From NCBI GenBank assembly GCA_012845835.1, contig JABAKD010000009.1, positions 10,779,785 through 10,843,784 on the forward strand: a DNA stretch of 64,000 nt, in the 5' to 3' direction. Shown here piece by piece: positions 57,527 through 64,000 of the stretch (position 1 is the first letter of the stretch; each line of letters opens with the position of its first letter). Under the pieces are notes generated by a model. That model had not been told where the DNA came from. It ran no database searches and worked only from the letters and a program-made list of their open reading frames with translations. A program made the position numbers and the translations under genes. The stretch is from Undaria pinnatifida (Eukaryota > Sar > Phaeophyceae > Laminariales > Alariaceae).

Positions 57527-59698
57527 GTGCGCGTTCGGTGCTCAGTGCGTGGTTGTTAGGTGGGTCTTGTTGCCCTTCTTTTGGGGGAACCATGACGGCA
57601 AAAAATGATGCCATTGCGTATATATAGAGCATCGCGGTCACACGAAACAGCCCGGGCTGGAGTGAGGGTGCAGGGAGGGTGTCCGGGGTGCAACATCGGT
57701 GCGACATGCACGCCGGCAGCCTGATGATTTACTTGCTATAGCACTGCTTCACGCTTTGCGTTTCCTACCGGTAGGTGGCAGCTGGTGAGAGACCGCCCTT
57801 ACCTTTCCCTTCCACGTCAGCTCATACCTCGGTGTCTCCGTGCTGTGCGTTACGGTTGGTGTTTAATATCGTATCGGAAGTTCCGATATATCATAAACCC
57901 TATCGAACATCGAATCGAAAACAACATCGTCCCGATATCCGGGTTGAACGCCGTGCTTCTTACATCATATCGGGGAGGGGGGGCGCTCTGCTCCTGTCGT
58001 CCTCTCCACCCCTGTTGAGAGGGTGTCAAGGTGAATAGTTCGACATGAGGTGTCAGAAGAAGGCAAAAATACGTGCTCCTTCGGCAGTACCATTATCCTG
58101 TTCGTATCGTGCGTACCAGGTACCATTTTATTTCCGCCTCGCATGCTGTTCATCGTATCGGAATGGGACTGCTTAGCGATTCGATCGATCTGATCCAATA
58201 TCGGGTTGTTTAGTGGATATCGGGTGTTTGACGTCTGTATCGTATCGGAATCGAGTATCGTTCCGATACGAACTGCTTTTGTCGACTAAAATAATGATGA
58301 GGTCGCATAGCATCTCGGCCGCACGAAGCAGCCACAGCCCGGACTACTGTGTGCAGTGTGGAGGGGTAGAAGGTAGAAGATGTATCCGAAGTCCGAAGCA
58401 TGGACGCGTGTTACGCGTAACACGTACCTGGTACACAGAAGTATGCCTCGCGTTCGCAGTCCGCGCGCCGCAACTGGTTGTTGTGGCAAAAATCTTTCGA
58501 GTTGCTGTTCGCGGGAATTTGAAAATAGCAAGCCCTTCGTCGGAAAAGGGGGTTCCAAGCCTACTTACTGGAAACCCCTATTTTCGTTGTGTTTGAGTTC
58601 GAGTGCTACGGCAATGCAGGGCTCGCAATGCAGCAGCTGCAGCGTGTACAATGTCTGGTATCTCAGCATTTCATATCAGGGATTCGCTTGTGGAGTGCTG
58701 GTGGTGGTGATGATGATGGCGATGCAGGCTATATACCTACGAACAGGCTTTGTTTGCTTGTTGTATCCCGGGTACATAAAAGGGGAGGCTACGACACCGA
58801 GTGACCGTTCACATTGGCCCAATGAACCCCTTCCGCTGGCCTGTGCCTCCTGCCGTCGGTGCGGCTGCATCCAGCATGACACCTGCCTAACGCGGTAAGT
58901 GAGCAGCGGAGAAAGAAGTACAAGGTGCAAGAAGACCGTTAACATGTTTGCATTCTACTGTTTGCACGCCCCGAAAGGGAGGGGATGGTAGTGTTCCATC
59001 CCCCCCAGGTGCTGCTTTCAAGAAAAGATTTGCGGTTGCAGTTCTCGGGTGCCGTTCGCAGTTTTTCCGCCAATTTCGTACGAACGGGCGACGGCGTGTT
59101 TTGTTGTTTTTAGCCGCATTATAATAAGCGTCATCCCTGTCACTACTGTCCGAAGCGCAACGTAGTAAGGAGGGGTACCGCACGCGAGCAGCACGATCAT
59201 GAGACATGTTACACTTTCTTGTACGTACTGCTGCACGTTTTTCCCGTAATAGGCGGATGGCAAGACTAGGCAAGACACGCACTTACTTGGTTGTTTAGTT
59301 CGCGATACCCACGTTCCAAGTGATGGCTCTCGTCTCTACGTGTATTGATGATTACGGTTTCCTCACGCACAAGCAATCCAGTCCTCGTAACACGTCATAT
59401 CGTACAGCTGTTGACGGTTGTTGTGTCCGCGTTTTCTTGACAAGATGAATTAGATGGTATCGCGGGTGAGCTGGTGGGTGAACCGACCACCAAACACTAG
59501 GGCTGTGAGTTGTCTGGAGTTCCCGGCTACGAGGTAGCTGTTAGTTTTTGGTTGGCTGGCGACTGTTGATAACTGACTGTAGTCGACTACCTGGTAGTTG
59601 ACTGCCGCCAGCCAACCAGTCGGCTAAACCCGCTGCAGCCGCCCACGGCGGGCCGGTCAGAGGCGACTCCGGAGGCAAAAATTGCGCTATTTGACTTA
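57527..59698. other. intron or intergenic DNA of duplication copy 2
   Basis: Counterpart of 18138-20417. It keeps the TATCGGAA palindromes (57872-57888, 58241-58270) and the GGTTGGCTGGCG hairpin (59550-59617). About 80 bp that precede the MITE in copy 1 are missing here. Confidence 0.45.
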
Positions 59699-60479
59699 AT
59701 TTCTTATGCAGTCGGATTCCGCCAGTCGAAAACGGCCCTTTTCGACTGGACTTTTTTTCGACTGGATTCTTTTGGCCCTTCTTATCGTCAGTCGAGTCGA
59801 TTTTATAGTTTTTGTGCTCTTCCTAGAGGCGGTTGGTGTGAGGGAGTACTGCTGTACAAAACAGTCGAAATCGGTTGGCAGCTCTGTGCTTCGCGCTTTC
59901 TCCGCGAGCAACGGCTCGGCGAACCCTCGTCCCAGCGAGTTGGTGGCTTTGGGCTTCGCCGAAAGCCGCCAAAGCTACGTTCGTGGAGTTGCACTCAGCC
60001 GATAGCCGCCAAAGCTACAGCAGCCGCAGCCATTGTTGGCAGCATGGGGTCGAGACCGCGCGCTGCTGCCGTCGTGTGATACACGCTGCTGGCGAGCAAA
60101 ACTAGGCATGCGCCACGCTGACTTGCTGCGAGAATCAACAGCTGGGATAGCCAAGCCAGCGTCAGCGCCTTGTATGATACTGCAGTGTGGTACTTGGTAT
60201 GGGTGTGTGGCCGTGTGGCCGTGTGGGTGTGTGTTTGGTGGTGGGATGAGCGACGCGATCGGTTCAAAAACACGTGTAAAACTTTTTTCACCGAGTTTTT
60301 CGACTGGAGGATCCAGTCGAATAAGTCGAGTTTTTCGACTGGATCCGCCAGTCGGAATTCTCATTCGAAAAAAGTTGAGTCGAAAAAGCCCTTTTTCGAC
60401 TGCGTAAGAAAGCCCGATTTGGGCTTCAGTCGAAAAAGGCCGTTTTGGACTGACAAATCCGACTGCATAAGAAACGGCC
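59699..60479. mobile_element. Tourist-like (PIF/Harbinger) MITE, copy 2
   Basis: Single copy corresponding to the tandem pair in copy 1. The left end has lost its GGCCA and starts TTTCTTATGCAG; the right end is intact (CTGCATAAGAAACGGCC) and followed by TAA. CAGTCGAAAA boxes fill the interior. Confidence 0.75.
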
Positions 60480-61367
60480 TAAAGTTCGTCTCAATTCAAC
60501 GACTTTTAAATGGATGTGCCACAAGTATAGACTTTTACTTTTTTTCCCCGGTTTGGGGGTCTCTCACTGGTGCTACCTTGTGTCGTAACGGTACATACTC
60601 GTGCGGCAGGCAGTAGCACACCACCGGTAAAGACAGAACACAATATTGGCTTCCTACGACAGGAGCATAGAGAAACATGGTACATGGATCATTGGCCGCC
60701 GGCAATCCAAGACCGGTTCAGAATTGAGCTAGATAGAAACGACATATAACATGTCATACCCTCACTGGTATTGGAGGAGTTACCAACACACCAAGCCAAC
60801 ATGTACCCTACGAGCTGTCGTTTCTGAGCCCGCACACAAATGCCCAGGAAAAGCGTAGACGAAGCGAAATAGGAAAATCCGGAGGCAACACCGTTGAGCC
60901 CGCCCAGCGGTGGACCAGCCCACGGCACGATTCGATACGGGTACACCCACACAACTAATTTTGCGTGAGAGCTACGCTGCACTCCTTGTGTGCTCGTACA
61001 AAGATGCAGAACCCGGCGAATCACCCCGCATCAAACTACGCACCCCTGTGCAAGCGTGGCAGTGCTATATGTCGCCGGGAAATTCGTACCTCGTTAGAAA
61101 CAAGCCTTCCTACTCTCAAGGAAACCCCAAATGAAATACGAAAATAGTTGGATAATTGGCACCGCCGTACCTAACTATAATGTGTGCAGTTGCAAGCTAA
61201 TAACTAGCTGGCGGCTTTTAGTCAGCCGACTCACGGCCATACCTAACACAGCACCAGTAGGGATGTGGTACTGTACATCAAGTCATTATCGCGTGCTGAT
61301 TTTGTCTATTTTTGGTGATTAGTTTTGAAACGCGTCATGTGATTCATTATTGTTGGCTAACAATTAT

Positions 61368-61440
61368 TATATAAAATGAAAATACACTCCAGCTGTGAGA
61401 TCGAAGATTTCGTCGAAACTCATCTTTGCAAGCTGTGTGT
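61368..61440 (-). repeat. dispersed 80-bp core at the left end of the insertion
   Basis: On the minus strand it reads CACAGCTTGCAAAGATGAGT, TTCGAC and GATCTCACAGCTGGAGTG, then TTTTATATA. Confidence 0.75.
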
Positions 61441-62335
61441 GATACTCCGATCGCGCGCATTACGAGTTGTGTGTCCTCATTAAGGATATAGGTCGGCGAC
61501 TCCCCTTGCAACTACAGTGTAGCTATCAGGGTCAACAGGATGATTTAAGTCAGTCTGTGCGCGGAAACTATAAAACCCGTTTCTGAGGGGGACAAAATCT
61601 GACAGCTGTGAAGGGAAATGTATCCTTTTATCAAGTGAATCTTGTAAGTCGAATAACCGGTGAGGGGGGTGGGGCGGAGTTTTGAAGGACGTGCGGGCCT
61701 GGTTTTGATCAAAAGCGAGCGGGTTTGGAGGGGGGGGGGGGGGAAGGGAAAGGGGGCAATTTGTGCATGTAAGCAATAAATCCTTTCGAGGGGATAAATC
61801 TGACGGTTTTGGCACCAGTATGTTATTGGGGGCGGGGGGGGGGGGGGGGGGGGTTGGGGCGGGGGGGGGGGGGGGCGGGCGGGGGGGGCAGCTCAATATG
61901 TGCCTGGAAACTATACATTATTTTGAGGGGATAAATGTGACGGTTTTGGAAATATTACATTAGTTTATCATGTATATCCTGGGGTAAGTCGTACAATCAG
62001 TGAGTAAAGAGAGGGTGGAGTGTTCGAGGGGGTGGGTTGGGATGAGGTGGGGGGTGGGGGCGGGGGGGGGGCGGGGGGGGGAGGAAGGGCTTTAGGTGAG
62101 GGGTTTGTTATACGTGTGGTGCTAGGTCTAGGCGATGGTGCGGGTGATGGGGAAGAAGGGGGCGTTCGAGGCGGGGGGGGGGGGGGGGGACACAGCGGCA
62201 TGGATGGCTCTCGAAAGATAATGAGGTGATATCCTGTGCGTGAAGTGTTTATTAATGTGGCAGATTTCGATATTTGGTGGGGCGTTTGAGTAAGGGAGAG
62301 CAAGAGGGGGGGGGGGGGATTTTTTAGGAGGTTTA

Positions 62336-62400
62336 GGTCACAAATAATATTCAAATACACTTCGGCTGTGAGATCAAAGATATGTAGCAGCTTGTTATAC
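62336..62400 (-). repeat. dispersed core, partial copy inside the insertion
   Basis: TCACAGCCGAAGTGTATTTG (minus strand) matches the 61371 copy. It is followed by words (TTATACGCGTGGTGCTAGG) that also occur at 62108, so it lies in an internal repeat. Confidence 0.55.
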
Positions 62401-63721
62401 GCGTGGTGCTAGGTCTAGGCGATCGTGCAGGTGGTCGGAAAAGAGGCGGCGTTGGAGGGGGTGGGGATTGGGGGGAAAATAATTGAAAACTACGTCATGG
62501 ATGGTCAGAAAGATAATGACGTGATATCAACTGCGTATAGGTGTTTATTACTCGGGCCGATTTTGATTGTGAGTGGGGCGTTTGGACAAACTAGGCGGAA
62601 GGGGGGGGGAATCGGGGGACGGAGGGGCGGGGGGGGGAGGGTTGGGGTTTTTTATTAACAAGAGGGGTCAGTGGAGGGGGAGGGGAGGGGGGGGGGGGGG
62701 GGGGGGGGGGCGGGGGGCGGGACATTTCAATATGTGCGCGGAAACTATATATATATCCTCAAAGGGGACAAACCTGACGATTGAAGCAAAAAGACATCCC
62801 CTTATATCATCTGGCTTGTAATGTTTACTATTCCAGAAGGTTTGATGTTAGATGCAGCATGCAACCCAGTGTTTAAGTGTAGTAAATAACGTGTTAAATC
62901 TTCATAATTTGTTGTTGTATGATACATCGATCGAAAGCTAGAATATTTTATAGAATATTTGTAGGTACCATTGCTTTCTGACATGGCTAATTATAAGAAA
63001 GAGATACGTATTGTCAAATACAACAGGCGAGGTGATGTGGTCATGCACTGTTTGTCACCATCATCATACGGTTACCATTATTTTCTGACATCGCTAATTA
63101 TACGAAAGAGATACGTATTGCCAAATACAGCATGCGAGGTGATGTATGTGGCCCTGTACTGTCTCCGCCATTGAGCGTTAGAGGGAGGGATGCGAATCGT
63201 CAGTTTTAAAGGAACGCTTGGTATACATGTGCTCAATTACGTTACCTCGTTAGTCATACTTGGTATACACGCGCTCAATTACGTGCCAGGTATTCAGTAC
63301 GAATCATCATACGTATGTACCTGGTACCAACTACTGCTGTGAATAATTATGAGCTTTAGTTGATCATCATTAATAGATGTACATCATTATTAGTTGATTA
63401 TTTTGTGACAGACCAAACGCGTTTTTCGTTGGAGCTGGCGAAACAACTGCCTGCGGCGCGACCTAAAGGATGCTTCGAAAGATATAACCGGTAAAAGCCA
63501 CTGTTCATATTAATAATTAAGCCAAATATTGGATTTCCGCGAACCATGATATTGACAAGTTTTGGAAAAATCCATAAAAAACGATGTCACGATTCGCGAC
63601 AAAAAAGAGTTGATTGTTTTTTGACAACGCGACATACTGTCTGTAACACCAATTTGCACAGTCATGAAGTGTGATTTTTTTAGAGGAGGCTCCATTCGGC
63701 CAGCTGGAGCCGGAATAAATG

Positions 63722-63805
63722 CAGCTTGCAAAGATGAGTACGTATTGACCTGAAATTAGTCGAACTCACGGCTGACGTCCTTGATTTTTTTGTATAAAAT
63801 GAAAA
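63722..63805 (+). repeat. dispersed 80-bp core, right edge of duplication copy 2
   Basis: Essentially identical to 23247-23330 over its length. The next base starts the 200-bp repeat shared with 30056. Confidence 0.85.
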
Positions 63806-64000
63806 AACACGATTGCAAGCTCTGAAACTTGTGATTATTCTCGCGTCGTCGCCATTATAGTTGACTGTGTTTGTTTCCATTAACTACTAATTACTTCGAA
63901 GTAATTATTAAATGAACCCGACTTTGAACAATTTATTCGTGAATCTAATTAACTTGAAAACGGGTTGATGTACATGGGTCTACACCCCTAACAAGACTAG
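63802..64000. repeat. about 200-bp dispersed repeat, second copy (runs off the window)
   Basis: Matches 30056-30258, with the same perfect 20-bp palindrome (TAATTACTTCGAAGTAATTA at 63888-63907). It ends at the window edge in AACAAGACTAG. Confidence 0.8.

Larger units (their letters stand above)
61367..63279. mobile_element. G-rich insertion in duplication copy 2
   Basis: Present only in copy 2, between CAATTAT on the left and CAATTAC on the right (copy 1 has one CAATTAT), which looks like a short target duplication. The left end is a reverse-oriented dispersed core (61368-61440). Inside, degenerate units of 150-200 bp repeat GGAAACTATA, GAGGGGACAAA and CTGACGG, separated by G runs of up to about 20. 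Proline-rich minus-strand frames here come from the C runs and are not genes. The last 50 bp are a small tandem repeat of TTGGTATACACGCGCTCAAT. No coding capacity is recognised, so it would be a nonautonomous element. Confidence 0.55.
56285..63805 (+). repeat. segmental duplication, copy 2
   Basis: Direct copy of 16985-23330, about 39 kb away. It starts with the same GGTACC minisatellite, carries the signal-peptide exon and one MITE, is split by a G-rich insertion at 61367-63279, and ends with the dispersed core at 63722-63805. Small indels are frequent in noncoding parts. Confidence 0.93.

Noticed and set aside
61480-62360. Long proline-rich minus-strand frames
   Set aside because: They are translations of C runs in the G-rich insertion. 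The composition is set by the runs and no domain appears.

Overview
The window looks like nuclear DNA of a photosynthetic eukaryote with a secondary, red-alga-derived plastid, most likely a stramenopile alga. The evidence is a protein at 884..501 (minus strand) that starts with a signal peptide ending in an ASAFTAP motif (the ASAFAP-type plastid import motif of diatoms, brown algae and relatives), GT-AG introns in every credible gene, no operons, and a high load of transposable elements and tandem repeats. I cannot name the species.

Layout. 1-4 kb: first exon of a plastid-targeted protein and a second minus-strand gene with a CxxC zinc ribbon. 4.6-15.8 kb: about 11 kb of purine-rich DNA made of many decayed short tandem arrays, with no gene I can support. 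16.7-17.0 kb: a LINE reverse-transcriptase fragment. 17.0-23.3 kb: copy 1 of a direct segmental duplication; copy 2 lies at 56.3-63.8 kb, is interrupted by a 1.9-kb G-rich insertion, and each copy carries the first exon of the same secreted-protein gene plus GGCC-ended Tourist-like MITEs. 24.6-28 kb: on the minus strand, an OTU-type cysteine protease gene followed by the C-terminal half of a PIF1-type helicase, preceded by a five-copy 343-bp satellite (28-29.7 kb). 30.7-31.2 kb: a small two-exon plus-strand gene. 31.4-33 kb: two copies of a tRNA-derived SINE. 32.6-42.2 kb: a multi-exon plus-strand gene with long introns, whose acidic exon has been rebuilt into a 2.4-kb array of alternating direct and inverted copies. 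44.1-55.6 kb: a Ty3/Gypsy (chromovirus-like) LTR-retrotransposon fossil on the minus strand.

The genes do not form a pathway. The common thread is genome rearrangement: duplicated segments, elements at segment borders, and several short sequences scattered through otherwise unrelated DNA. The clearest of these are the 9-mer TACCWGGTA (over 20 sites) and an about 80-bp core containing CAGCTTGCAAAG (about 8 sites). Gene models rest on splice signals and reading-frame quality judged by eye; no alignment or search was run.
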